A stretch of 39,071 nt of DNA from Casp-actino8 sp945862545. GTDB taxonomy: Bacteria > Actinomycetota > Acidimicrobiia > Acidimicrobiales > Ilumatobacteraceae. Positions 23,389-31,864 of the stretch are shown piece after piece (position 1 is the first letter of the stretch; each line of letters opens with the position of its first letter). A program made the translations under genes and the position numbers. The DNA is taken from assembly GCA_945862545.1 (NCBI GenBank), contig CAMAYS010000005.1, forward strand, positions 1 through 39,071. The letters run 5' to 3'. The notes beneath the pieces are model-generated. The model searched no databases, had not been told where the DNA came from, and worked only from the letters and a program-made list of their open reading frames with translations.

Positions 23389-24835
23389 ATCGGCGAAAGT
23401 CGTCACGCGGCGCACGGCCTGGATCACTATCGGTCAAGGAGTACACACCGGCTCGCAGATTCTCGTGGCCACATTCCTCGCTCGCTGGATGACCAATACA
23501 GATTGGTCAAAGATGGCCTATTTGATGTCCATTTATTTCGCGATGCTGGTCGTCGCCAATCTCGGGCTTCATCACGGGATGCCCTATTTCATTTCTCATT
23601 TAGATGCCCAAGGTCAACGGCGAGTAGTACTTCGAAGTATGACCGCACTTCTTCTCACAGGCAGTGCTGTGTCTGCTGTGCTCTACATCGCCGCGGGTCC
23701 ATTGACTCAGCAATGGGATGGCCTGGCAGGATTGGTCGTCCTCATAGGAATCGTGATTGCTGTCGAACTGCCATCAACTATTTGTGCAATGGCTCTCGTT
23801 GCAATGGAGCGTTCATTATTGTCAGCGATGTGGGAAGGCTCAATGGGCGTCATCACTTTGCTGGCTGTCCTCGGTCTCTTTACTCACGAAGGTGGTCTAC
23901 GGTCAGCTTGTGTCGGACTACTTTTGGCTGGCATCGTTCGATCTGTCACAGCACTTATCGCATTATTGTGGGCAACTCGTCCGCACCCTGATAACAAAAC
24001 GCAACTCCAAGAATCGACGACGATTCCACGAATTCGCGATCAAATCAAGTTTGCACTTCCTCTTGGTGCCACCATCATCGTGTCGGTTCTTAACCGCAGT
24101 CTCGACAAATGGTTAGTGGCTGCGCTCTATCCCCAAAGGCTTGGCGAGTACGCCATCGCCGCTCAAGAGTTACCCATAATCAATATTCTTCCCGTTGCCG
24201 GCGGGGCCGCCATTGCAGTGTCACTCGTGCATCATTTAGCTCGCGGCGAACACCCAGTGGCGCTACAAGTATGGATCGAACAATCGATACGCCTGACTTA
24301 TGTACTCGTGCCCGCGGTCGCCCTGCTCATCATTTGCAGTCCCGAAATCATCGACTTGATGTTTGGTCGTCAATATCGCTCAGGCGCACCAATTCTCGTG
24401 ATTTTCACTGTGATATTGCTCCACCGGGTTGCCGAATATGGCGTTGTTCTGCGAGCGGCTGGACGCACTCGTGATTTACTTGTGGCGTCACTAGTACTTC
24501 TTGTCTCCAACGCCATCGCCGCAACGACTTTGGTTTTGGTTTTTGGACCAATTGGTGCCGCTATGGGCACATTCGTGGCCAACATCGTGGCCTGGCTGTG
24601 GGTTCTGAGGCGAGTCGCCGAAGTTTTAGAGTCAACTATTTACGACGTCTTTCCTTGGAAGCAGTGGACCCAACAAATCATCATCGGATTCGTCTGCCTT
24701 CTCGCATGTCTCAGTATCGAGGCCCTCATCAACCTTGAAACCGTGGGTTCGCTGATCATCAAGACCTCTGTTGTCTGCTTGATATTTGCTTTGTCGAAAC
24801 CGCAGGTACGGCGTTTGTTTACTCCCGTTTCATAA
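23378..24835 (+). CDS. Polysaccharide/lipid-linked oligosaccharide flippase (MOP superfamily, Wzx-like)
   Basis: A 485-residue integral membrane protein with about 12-14 hydrophobic segments, beginning AWITIGQGVHTGSQILVATFLARWMT and ending KTSVVCLIFALSKPQVRRL. The pattern of the first helix, the positively charged loops and PLGATIIVSVLNRSLDKWLVAALYPQRLGEYAIAAQELPII in the middle are typical of exporters that flip undecaprenyl-linked glycans. The ATG at 23378 overlaps the previous gene by 11 bases. Its presence shows that the operon product is assembled inside and moved outside. I see no Wzy-type polymerase in the window. Confidence 0.85.
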   Translation: MQTESAKVVTRRTAWITIGQGVHTGSQILVATFLARWMTNTDWSKMAYLMSIYFAMLVVANLGLHHGMPYFISHLDAQGQRRVVLRSMTALLLTGSAVSAVLYIAAGPLTQQWDGLAGLVVLIGIVIAVELPSTICAMALVAMERSLLSAMWEGSMGVITLLAVLGLFTHEGGLRSACVGLLLAGIVRSVTALIALLWATRPHPDNKTQLQESTTIPRIRDQIKFALPLGATIIVSVLNRSLDKWLVAALYPQRLGEYAIAAQELPIINILPVAGGAAIAVSLVHHLARGEHPVALQVWIEQSIRLTYVLVPAVALLIICSPEIIDLMFGRQYRSGAPILVIFTVILLHRVAEYGVVLRAAGRTRDLLVASLVLLVSNAIAATTLVLVFGPIGAAMGTFVANIVAWLWVLRRVAEVLESTIYDVFPWKQWTQQIIIGFVCLLACLSIEALINLETVGSLIIKTSVVCLIFALSKPQVRRLFTPVS

Positions 24836-24845
24836 CTTTTTAGTC

Positions 24846-25967
24846 GTGCGAGTAGCGATTGTCGCTGAGTCTTTTCTCCCATCAGTAAACGGAGTGACAA
24901 ATTCCGTTTGCCAACTTGCCGACTACTTGCATCGAAATGGTCACCAGGCCATCATCATTGCTCCTGGTCCTGGCGAAAAAATGTATAACTCGACTCCAGT
25001 TGTACGCGTCGCTGCGTGCTCCATGCCCTTCTACGACGATGTGCGAGTTGGATTTAGTGGCACCACTGTCTATCGGACTCTAAAATCGTTCAAGCCTGAC
25101 GTTGTTCACCTTGCCGCTCCTCTCGTTTTAGGAGGCACCGCTGGTCGATCTGCTCGCCGAATGGGTATTCCAGTTGTGGCCATCTTTCAAACTGATATTG
25201 CGGGCTTTGCTCGGCGCTACCACCTCGGCAGATTAAGTAAACCCATCTGGAGCGCAATCCGAACTGCTCATTCTTCGGCCGATCTCACATTGGCGCCTTC
25301 AACTATTACAAGTTGGCAATTACGCGAAAATGGACTTGACGATGTCGCCATATGGCCTCGAGGAGTTGACGCCAATAGGTTCCATCCCTCTAAGCGCGAT
25401 GAAGACTTGCATCGCCAATGGGCACCAAGAGGACAAACAGTTGTTGGCTATGTCGGACGCTTAGCGCGCGAAAAAGAAGTGGAACGCCTATGCACCCTCA
25501 GTGGGCGACCAGGAATCAAATTGGTCATTGTCGGAGATGGTCCCCTGCGAGCCTCACTTGAAAAATCAATGCCTGATGCGACGTTTACCGGTGTCTTGCG
25601 CGATGAAGAACTAGCTCGCGCTTTTGCAACGTTGGATATTTTTGTACACACAGGACTCAACGAAACCTTTTGTCAAGCTATTCAAGAGTCCTTGGCGTCG
25701 GGCGTGCCTGTGGTCGGCCCAGCTGCCGGAGGTCCACTTGACATCATTCAACATCGGCAAAATGGCTTGCTGTGGAGCCCTGAACACCCAGAAAGCTTGG
25801 CAGGTGCCGTGCAGCAGCTTCATGAGGATGTGCTCCTGCGTCGGGTTCTCGCTTCGCATGGCCGTCAATCAGTCATTTCACGCACCTGGGATTCGGTGAT
25901 GAACGATTTGCTACAGCATTATCAGGCGGTCATTAGCACCCCGCTTCCTCTTCGAAAGTCTGCATAA
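24846..25967 (+). CDS. GT4 glycosyltransferase, MgtA/PimB-like mannosyltransferase
   Basis: A 373-residue GT-B enzyme. The start is GTG 24846, giving MRVAIVAESFLPSVNGVTNS, the exact type of opening seen in actinobacterial MgtA and PimB-like alpha-mannosyltransferases; in-frame codons upstream lie inside the flippase gene. The Rossmann C-domain shows VGYVGRLAREKEVERLC and VIVGDGPLRASLEKSMPDATFTGVL. The donor-site motif follows as FVHTGLNETFCQAIQESLASGVPVVGPAAGGPLDII, with the EX7E glutamates. A GDP-mannose donor is likely by family, as these enzymes build phosphatidylinositol mannosides or glycolipid mannose. The stop overlaps the next ATG (TAATG). It lies ten bases after the flippase. Confidence 0.86.
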   Translation: MRVAIVAESFLPSVNGVTNSVCQLADYLHRNGHQAIIIAPGPGEKMYNSTPVVRVAACSMPFYDDVRVGFSGTTVYRTLKSFKPDVVHLAAPLVLGGTAGRSARRMGIPVVAIFQTDIAGFARRYHLGRLSKPIWSAIRTAHSSADLTLAPSTITSWQLRENGLDDVAIWPRGVDANRFHPSKRDEDLHRQWAPRGQTVVGYVGRLAREKEVERLCTLSGRPGIKLVIVGDGPLRASLEKSMPDATFTGVLRDEELARAFATLDIFVHTGLNETFCQAIQESLASGVPVVGPAAGGPLDIIQHRQNGLLWSPEHPESLAGAVQQLHEDVLLRRVLASHGRQSVISRTWDSVMNDLLQHYQAVISTPLPLRKSA

Positions 25968-26737
25968 TGAAAGGGCATCTGGCCCAATCCGTATCAGCTC
26001 CGAGGTTGGTGGTATCGATTCACGATGTAGCCCCGTCGACTCTTCAAGCTAGTAGCCGTGCTGTTCGGCGCATGGAGCAGTTCGGCGTCACCTGTTCACT
26101 ATTAGTCGTTCCAGGTCTTTGGCAAGGAATGTCCCTGTCTGATTCACCAAGATTCATTGACTGGCTTCACGAAGTTCAAACACGTGGACACGAAGTCGTG
26201 CAACACGGCTACACACATGACAAGGTCACGGCCCCTTCGTGGGCACGGTTGACATCTGCTGTGATGACCCGTGGATGTAATGAGTTTCATACGGCAAGTA
26301 AAACTGAAGCATTGCGCCGTATGCGCCTTGGTGCTGCTGCGCTCGAGAAATATGGTTTTGCGCCGATTGGTTTTGTACCTCCCGGCTGGCTGGCATCTGA
26401 TGGCACCATCGAAGCGGCGCAAGAGACGGGCTTTAGTTATCTCACGACACGCACGCGATTAATCAATCTCCAGAAAAATACCGTGATTGACATACCAGCA
26501 TGGTCTCACCGTCCCAATAGCACTCTCAGTTTCCTCGGAGTCGCTTGGTGGAAACTGGGAACACTCACACGCTCGCTCATTCATCATGACTTACGCCTTG
26601 CACTTCATCCCGGCGATATCACCGATAAGAAACTAATGGCGGTCAGCGAAGACTGTATTCGCCACCTTCTTGACGCGGGATACATCAGTAAGTCATATAA
26701 CGATCTGATCCAACCTGAACTGAGCCTCGTATGTTGA
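25967..26737 (+). CDS. Polysaccharide-deacetylase-like protein (DUF2334/NodB-fold)
   Basis: A 256-residue predicted deacetylase. LVVSIHDVAPSTLQASSRAVRRMEQFGVTCSLLVVPG holds the catalytic His-Asp pair (SIHDVAP). HEVVQHGYTHDK supplies the metal-binding His-x3-His, and FVPPGWLASDGTIEAAQETGFSYLTT and LALHPGDI are the usual third and fourth motifs. It should remove N- or O-acetyl groups from a sugar in the cytoplasm, since no signal peptide is visible. The ATG overlaps the stop of the mannosyltransferase gene and its own end overlaps the next glycosyltransferase. In similar operons such enzymes act on N-acetyl sugars of lipid-linked intermediates; the exact target is unknown. Confidence 0.82.
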   Translation: MKGHLAQSVSAPRLVVSIHDVAPSTLQASSRAVRRMEQFGVTCSLLVVPGLWQGMSLSDSPRFIDWLHEVQTRGHEVVQHGYTHDKVTAPSWARLTSAVMTRGCNEFHTASKTEALRRMRLGAAALEKYGFAPIGFVPPGWLASDGTIEAAQETGFSYLTTRTRLINLQKNTVIDIPAWSHRPNSTLSFLGVAWWKLGTLTRSLIHHDLRLALHPGDITDKKLMAVSEDCIRHLLDAGYISKSYNDLIQPELSLVC

Positions 26738-27894
26738 TTGTGCAAGTCGCCAATTTGGTTCACTCCACATCTGGCGGGATCTCACGCACAATGACTGAAC
26801 TAAGGAACGAATACACGGCACTTGGACATCAAGTTGTTGTGATCACCCCAGGAAGTAATTTCTCAGACTCCATTGACGACAGCGGAGTTCGCCACATCCA
26901 ACTTGAAGCTCCACAAGTTCCTGGATGGGGCGGCTATCGGCTGATCTGGCGCCGTCAGGCCCTCAAAGATCTCTTACTGCGAATTGTCCCGGACATTATT
27001 GAAATACACGATAAGACCACACTCTGGTGGCTGGGAGCATTCGCGCAGAAGATTGGCGCCACCAGTTTTGTCTTCTCCCACGAGTCATTATCTCAACTTC
27101 TCAAAAGCCACCTCAAAATCTCATGGATCGCACACCGCCTAGCCGATAACCAACACCGTCGCCTGATGCGAGATACGCAAAATTTCATCTGCGCGTCCAC
27201 CTTCGCTGCCAATGAACTTGAACGACTAGATATTGAACCAATCCGCATTTCCCTCGGCGTTGACCACACTCAATTTGGTTCGGATCAACTCATCAATGAA
27301 CATGCTGACCAGTTTCATGGCCGTGCACATACGGTTGCTCTCGTTGGTCGACTCTCACCTGAAAAGAATCCACTGCTAGCGATCTCAGCGATTCGAGAAA
27401 TTTGTCAACATCGCCAAGATATTCAACTTGTGGTTATTGGTGATGGACCGCTGAAAGAAGAATTGATTGATCATTCTCGTGATCTACCGATTACTTTCTT
27501 AGGTCACATCACGAATCGCGAATATATCGCAGCCATTCTCCGCAACTCGTTTTGCACACTAAACCTAGGAGATAGGGAAACATTTAGTCTTTCCACTTTG
27601 GAGTCTCTTGCTTCTGGTACCCCAGCAATTGTTGCATCATCGGGGGCGTCGCGTGAAGTACTTTCGGCCGGATGCGGGGTCGCAACATCACTCACACCGA
27701 TGTGCATATCTCGTGCTATTGAATCACTACTGCTCGGTGATCGCAATCACGCCCGAAAGGCTTGCCGGGACCGAGCGAGTCAATTCACTTGGGAAAAAGC
27801 TGCGAAAATTCTTTTGCACAACTATGGCAACAGTGAAGCGATCTCAATTTTAGAAAATGAATTACACAGCATTGAGTTTGGACGCGTTGCATGA
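26731..27894 (+). CDS. GT4 glycosyltransferase
   Basis: A 387-residue GT-B protein. LIVQVANLVHSTSGGISRTMTELRNEYTALGHQVVVITPG is the N-domain. HTVALVGRLSPEKNPLLAISAI, LVVIGDGPLKEELI and the donor motif LNLGDRETFSLSTLESLASGTPAIVASSGASREVL (EX7E) make the C-domain. It resembles the MgtA-like enzyme two genes upstream but is not a close copy. It starts at an ATG overlapping the deacetylase end by seven bases and ends overlapping the GNAT gene by ATGA. Sugar specificity is not readable. Confidence 0.85.
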   Translation: MLIVQVANLVHSTSGGISRTMTELRNEYTALGHQVVVITPGSNFSDSIDDSGVRHIQLEAPQVPGWGGYRLIWRRQALKDLLLRIVPDIIEIHDKTTLWWLGAFAQKIGATSFVFSHESLSQLLKSHLKISWIAHRLADNQHRRLMRDTQNFICASTFAANELERLDIEPIRISLGVDHTQFGSDQLINEHADQFHGRAHTVALVGRLSPEKNPLLAISAIREICQHRQDIQLVVIGDGPLKEELIDHSRDLPITFLGHITNREYIAAILRNSFCTLNLGDRETFSLSTLESLASGTPAIVASSGASREVLSAGCGVATSLTPMCISRAIESLLLGDRNHARKACRDRASQFTWEKAAKILLHNYGNSEAISILENELHSIEFGRVA

Positions 27895-28559
27895 AACTCC
27901 GTCCTTTGGGCCCTAACGACGACGATGAAATCAAGGCTATTTTTCTGGAAACCATCGTTATGGGGAACTCACTGAAATTCAAGATCCGCTTTCAGGAAGA
28001 TTTTGTCAACGTTAGTTTGGGTTGGTATTTGAAGTTTGCCCGAGATCTGGGGCGCTGCATGGTTGCAGACGATGGCGAGATCGTTGGCTATATTTTGATT
28101 TGTGCTGATGAACAAGCTTTCAATAGGTGGATGTTCAAGCACACCATACGATTGATGATCAAGAGTCTTGCTGTGGCCCCATTTGGATTACTTCGGGGTG
28201 GGACTTGGGGTCTCTACTGGCGGCGCGTCGTTGATGGTGCCAAACTCAGTCGCCAAAAGTTGCCCAAGAATTTTGACATGCATGCCCATGTCAATATGCG
28301 CAGCCATGCGCGATTTGGCGCGGGAGGTTTACAGAGTCTTCGCTATGTTGACGAACAGGCGACATTGACTGGTCATGCTGGGTGGTATGCGGACATTAAT
28401 GCGAAAGCTGGCCGTCGATCAGCGAGCCTCGAACGCCTCGGTGGAGAGATCATTGAGCGTTCCTATAATCGCACTTTGTCCTGGCTTGTCAATCAACCCA
28501 TTGAGCGCTTGCGTGTTGTGAGATTGGCTTCACCAACTCGGAACGAAGTCGCTGCTTAA
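27891..28559 (+). CDS. GNAT-fold acyltransferase-like protein
   Basis: A 222-residue protein with an N-terminal MKLRPLGPNDDDEIKAIFLETI and strand MVADDGEIVGYILICAD. A long insertion with a hydrophobic stretch follows (MIKSLAVAPFGLLRGG), then HAHVNMRSHARFGAGGLQSLRYVDEQATLTGHAGWYADINAKAGRRSASLERLGGEII. The HVN strand, R-x-G-x-G-like turn and N-x-x-A-x-x-x-Y/L-x-x-LG block are the acetyl-CoA-binding and C-terminal parts of GNAT proteins. It is the last gene of the glycan operon and may acylate a sugar, perhaps the amine exposed by the deacetylase. That link is an inference. The catalytic call is moderate because motif A is degenerate. Confidence 0.65.
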   Translation: MKLRPLGPNDDDEIKAIFLETIVMGNSLKFKIRFQEDFVNVSLGWYLKFARDLGRCMVADDGEIVGYILICADEQAFNRWMFKHTIRLMIKSLAVAPFGLLRGGTWGLYWRRVVDGAKLSRQKLPKNFDMHAHVNMRSHARFGAGGLQSLRYVDEQATLTGHAGWYADINAKAGRRSASLERLGGEIIERSYNRTLSWLVNQPIERLRVVRLASPTRNEVAA

Positions 28560-28570
28560 CTTCGTTAAGC
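28554..28570. terminator. 7-bp palindrome over the convergent stops of the GNAT gene and msrA
   Basis: GCTTAAC-TTC-GTTAAGC is a perfect seven-pair hairpin that contains the TAA stop of the GNAT gene (28557-28559) and, in reverse, the TAA stop of msrA (28567-28565). There is no T-run. It may end or stabilise both transcripts. Confidence 0.4.
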
Positions 28571-29215
28571 CCCAGTGCCAATCGGGCAGGAGACACCAAT
28601 CCCGCCAATTCCGCAGTATCCATTTGGATTTTTTGCGAGATATTGCTGATGATAGGGCTCGCCATAATACCACTCGCCCATGACGGCTATTTCTGTCGTG
28701 ATCGCTCCATACCCAGCCTCATTGAGTTTTGTTTGAAACAAAGCGCATGAAGCCTGCGCTACATCCATTTGCGAAGTAGTAGTGGTGTAAATCGCGCTGC
28801 GATACTGCGAGCCCATGTCATTTCCTTGTCGCATACCTTGAGTTGGATTGTGATTTTCCCAAAACACTTTGAGTAACGATTCGTAACTGATCACAGTGGG
28901 ATCGTAAATCACAAAAAAGACTTCAGCATGACCTGTCAAACCTGAACAGTTCTCTTCATAGGTGCAGTTTGGTGTGTACCCACCCGCATAGCCAACAGCA
29001 GTTGAAAAGACACCAGGCAACTGCCAAAAGATGCGCTCGGCACCCCAGAAACAGCCCATACCAAAGACGGCTGTTTCGCAACCTGTTGGCCACGGCCCGC
29101 GTAGTGGTGCATCAAGAACAAAATGCTTGTCAGGTACCGGCATGGTCTGATCGGTACGACCAGGCAAGGCATCTTGTGGGCTGACCATCTCGTTGTTCCT
29201 TTTGGAAAAAAGCAT
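28565..29215 (-). CDS. msrA: Peptide methionine-(S)-sulfoxide reductase MsrA
   Basis: A 216-residue repair enzyme that reduces methionine-S-sulfoxide in proteins. The nucleophile is Cys55 in FGMGCFWGAERIFW; recycling cysteines are Cys201 in NGYCGIGGIGVSCP and probably Cys210. YAGGYTPNCTYEENCSGLTGHAE and FWENHNPTQGMRQGNDMGSQYRSAIY are diagnostic. The N-terminal MVSPQDALPGR matches the N-terminal extension of E. coli MsrA, which supports the ATG at 29215 with nine residues before it. The active-site position is an ordinary Cys (TGC/TGT type), not TGA. It is divergent from a GNAT gene across only 41 bases. Confidence 0.97.
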   Translation of the reverse strand: MLFSKRNNEMVSPQDALPGRTDQTMPVPDKHFVLDAPLRGPWPTGCETAVFGMGCFWGAERIFWQLPGVFSTAVGYAGGYTPNCTYEENCSGLTGHAEVFFVIYDPTVISYESLLKVFWENHNPTQGMRQGNDMGSQYRSAIYTTTTSQMDVAQASCALFQTKLNEAGYGAITTEIAVMGEWYYGEPYHQQYLAKNPNGYCGIGGIGVSCPIGTGA

Positions 29216-29256
29216 GAACAGATGTTACGCCCCCATGAGAGAAGTAGTTTTGTCGT

Positions 29257-29736
29257 GTGCCGATAATCCGTAATCTCGCCCTCACCGATATTGACGCCAT
29301 CATGGCTATTAACGAAGAGAATGTTCCCGCAGTGGGTCAAGAGACTCGAGAAGCGATGCTGCAGATTTTCGGTCAGTGCAATGTCGCTATTGGTGCTGAA
29401 GTAGGCGGCAACTTAGTTGGCTTTTGTATGCTCCTGCCTCCTCAAACAACCTATGCCAGCCCGAATTACCTTTTCTTTTGCGAGAACTATGAGGACTTTA
29501 TTTACTTGGATCGCGTGGCGATTACTAGTTCCCATCAAGGCCAAGGAATCGGAAAACTGCTGTATCGCGAGGTTGAATCGCGAACAAATGCCCCATGGTT
29601 CACCTTAGAAGTGAATGTCCAACCCCCCAATGAAGGCTCCTTGAGATTCCACGCCCGCGAGGGCTTTGTTGAGGTCGCTCAACTAGAAACCAGACCAGGG
29701 AAAATCGTCAGCCTGATGGCTAAAAAACTTCACTAA
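29257..29736 (+). CDS. GNAT-family N-acetyltransferase
   Basis: A 159-residue acetyltransferase with the full fold: IRNLALTDIDAIMAINEENVPAVG, then NLVGFCMLLPP, motif A RVAITSSHQGQGIGKLLYREVESR (pyrophosphate loop Q-G-Q-G-I-G) at about 88-111, LEVNVQPPNEGSLRFHAREGFVEV and a C-terminal strand. The start is GTG 29257, preceded by no clear ribosome-binding site. Substrate is unknown; members of this type acetylate small amines or protein N-termini. It converges on the nitrilase-family gene with three bases between stops. Confidence 0.85.
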   Translation: MPIIRNLALTDIDAIMAINEENVPAVGQETREAMLQIFGQCNVAIGAEVGGNLVGFCMLLPPQTTYASPNYLFFCENYEDFIYLDRVAITSSHQGQGIGKLLYREVESRTNAPWFTLEVNVQPPNEGSLRFHAREGFVEVAQLETRPGKIVSLMAKKLH

Positions 29737-29739
29737 AGA

Positions 29740-30510
29740 CTACGAACGACGGTCCTGCAAAAATCGAAATTTGTTTCGCACTTCCTGAACTCGATTCCTC
29801 GTGATCTCGGCGTACAGAATGCACTCTTCTCCTGATTTTCCTTCTGCCAAAGTTTCACCGAGTGGATCAAAGATCCGACTGTCGCCGCTGTACACCAGTG
29901 ATCCACCAGCCCCGACACGATTGCACCCGACGACGTACGCCTGATTCTCAATGGCGCGTGCCTCGAGCAGAGTGAGCCAATGTGTGCGTCGAGCCTCTGG
30001 CCAATTTGCTGGAACTAGATAGATATCAGTGTCCTCAGCAAGTTTCCAGAATTCGTCAGCGAAACGCAAGTCGTAACAGACAAAGAGCGTGACTCGCAAT
30101 CCCTCAACATCAACCGTGACAAAGTCCGAACCAGAACGAATAAATCGGTCTTCGCCACCATAAGTGAAAGGATGAATTTTGCGATAACGATGTTCCACTC
30201 CCTGTGGACTCACTAAAACAAAAGTGTTGGCAGGTCGAGCGTCATCGCTATCTCCAGCGATTTCAGGACATGTTCCCCCAATCCAAATGCCGTGTTCCAT
30301 GGCCATCGAAACTAAGAACGTAGAGGACGGTCCACCTTGCGGTTCGGCGAAGTTCTCTTCTTGAACAGAAAAACCAGTGGAAAATGTCTCAGCCAACAAC
30401 ACCAGTTTGGCTCCATTAAGTTCTGCCTCAGCGATCAGCATCGCCAGATGATTGAAGTTTGCTTGTCGATCGCACCAAGCGATGTCATGTTGTATCGCCG
30501 CAATTTTCAT
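29740..30510 (-). CDS. Carbon-nitrogen hydrolase (omega-amidase/YafV-like nitrilase superfamily)
   Basis: A 256-residue amidase with the Glu-Lys-Cys triad: Glu41 in LAETFSTGF, Lys111 in RYRKIHPFTYGGED and Cys145 in LFVCYDLRFADEFW. The YDLRFAD and NWPEARRTHWLTLLEARAIENQAYVVGCNRVG segments place it with omega-amidases, which hydrolyse 2-oxoglutaramate and 2-oxosuccinamate. The ATG at 30510 has GAAAGG six bases upstream. The 132 bases between it and deoC (30511-30642) contain a small inverted repeat (CCAATCGTTGG) and no gene that I can support. Confidence 0.88.
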   Translation of the reverse strand: MKIAAIQHDIAWCDRQANFNHLAMLIAEAELNGAKLVLLAETFSTGFSVQEENFAEPQGGPSSTFLVSMAMEHGIWIGGTCPEIAGDSDDARPANTFVLVSPQGVEHRYRKIHPFTYGGEDRFIRSGSDFVTVDVEGLRVTLFVCYDLRFADEFWKLAEDTDIYLVPANWPEARRTHWLTLLEARAIENQAYVVGCNRVGAGGSLVYSGDSRIFDPLGETLAEGKSGEECILYAEITRNRVQEVRNKFRFLQDRRS

Positions 30511-30642
30511 GACACGCCTTTCAGTCGCCAGACCGCTCGTTGCTCAACTCTAAACGCTGAAACACCAATCGTTGGAATGTGAAGGTGAGATACCGCGATG
30601 AAGCCGATGCGCCTGACATGTTCTCAGATACGGATCTTCCCA

Positions 30643-31374
30643 CTAGGCAAGTTCAGACTCCACCGCATCAAGCAGTCCACTCGCTCCGAAACGAAATGTT
30701 TGGGGCGTTGCCCAGTCTTGACCCATCACGGCATCCGCAAGTTGGAGATACTCAAGGGCATCGTCAACAGTCTTTATTCCCCCCGATGGTTTCAGACCAA
30801 CTGCACGACCCGAAGCACGGATGGTGGCGAGCATAATCGTGACTGCTTGCGGTGTGGCTGAGGTGCGGGTCTTGCCAGTCGATGTCTTGATGAAGTCAGC
30901 GCCGGCGGCAATAGCCAAGTGGGCGGCTCGGTCAATCAAGATTGGATCAACCAATTCTCCCGTTTCCAGAATGACCTTCAACAGACTTGGCTCTGGAACT
31001 ACGTTGCGAATCGCTGACAACATCGCAATGACAGTTGACTCATCGCCGCGTTGCAGCGCGGCGTATGGCAATACAAGATCAATCTCATCGGCGCCAGCGT
31101 TTAAAGCATCCACAGTTTCCTTGATAGTGGCTGCAACCTCACCATCACCACTCGGAAAGTTAACAACAGTCGCAACTTGGATCGGCGAATCGATCAATAA
31201 CGATTTGGAGAGTCCAACAAATCTTGGCCAAACACAAACAGCCGCGGTGTGACCCCACTGACCGCTCGCCCGTGCACATAAAGTTTTTATCTCCTCAGGA
31301 GTACAACCATCGTTGAGATTGGTGAGATCAATCAACGATAAAATTCGTTGAGCAAGCAAACGCCCGTCGCTCAC
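30643..31374 (-). CDS. deoC: Deoxyribose-phosphate aldolase
   Basis: A 243-residue class I aldolase that splits 2-deoxyribose-5-phosphate into glyceraldehyde-3-phosphate and acetaldehyde in deoxynucleoside catabolism. VATVVNFPSGDG, EIDLVLPYAAL (Asp99), LKVILETGEL (Lys133), FIKTSTGKT (Schiff-base Lys163) and AVGLKPSGGIKT (Lys195) correspond to the E. coli DeoC active site. The start is GTG 31374, overlapping the cdd stop as GTGA (31374-31371), so the two are co-translated. Together with cdd they break down deoxycytidine, with a phosphorylase and mutase expected elsewhere. Confidence 0.95.
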   Translation of the reverse strand: MSDGRLLAQRILSLIDLTNLNDGCTPEEIKTLCARASGQWGHTAAVCVWPRFVGLSKSLLIDSPIQVATVVNFPSGDGEVAATIKETVDALNAGADEIDLVLPYAALQRGDESTVIAMLSAIRNVVPEPSLLKVILETGELVDPILIDRAAHLAIAAGADFIKTSTGKTRTSATPQAVTIMLATIRASGRAVGLKPSGGIKTVDDALEYLQLADAVMGQDWATPQTFRFGASGLLDAVESELA

Positions 31375-31820
31375 GAAACAAAACCAACCAAGTTTTCAGG
31401 TCCGAAAGATGTTGGCAACAACTGTTCCATAGTGAAGACGGCGCGAATCCCATCTGGCCCGCAGGCGTAAATTGGCGTATCCGATTTTGCGAATTCACGA
31501 ACTCTTTGCCGACAACCACCACAACAAGTTCCGACCTCAGCACTATCGCAAATAGTGACCAGGACGGCGATCTCCGTATCTCCGCCAGCAACCATCGCCG
31601 CAATGGCCCCAGCCTCTGCGCAACTCCCCACTGGGTAAGCAGCATTCTCCACATTGCAGCCAACATAGGTATTCCCAGTGGAAGTGAGGATTGCCGCCCC
31701 GACAAGAAAATGCGAATACGGGGCATATGCACGGGCCTGCACATCTTGAGCGGCCAGAAATAATTCGCGAACTCGGTGTTCAGAGGGGCTATCGGTGAAG
31801 TTGATCGCAGGTTGACTCAC
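31371..31820 (-). CDS. cdd: Cytidine deaminase
   Basis: A 149-residue zinc deaminase converting cytidine and deoxycytidine to uridine and deoxyuridine. AYAPYSHFLVGAAILTSTGNTYVGCNVENAAYPVGSCAEAGAIAAM holds the first zinc ligand Cys67 and the proton-shuttle Glu69. GTCCGGCRQRVREF supplies Cys100 and Cys103. The motif reads CCGGCRQ instead of the usual PCGxCRQ, so Pro is replaced by Cys. The start is GTG 31820, and it is divergent from plsC over about 41 bases. It heads the cdd-deoC pair. Confidence 0.94.
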   Translation of the reverse strand: MSQPAINFTDSPSEHRVRELFLAAQDVQARAYAPYSHFLVGAAILTSTGNTYVGCNVENAAYPVGSCAEAGAIAAMVAGGDTEIAVLVTICDSAEVGTCCGGCRQRVREFAKSDTPIYACGPDGIRAVFTMEQLLPTSFGPENLVGFVS

Positions 31821-31864
31821 GCGACAACCTTATGACACCTTCGGATGTGTAAACATGATCTGTG

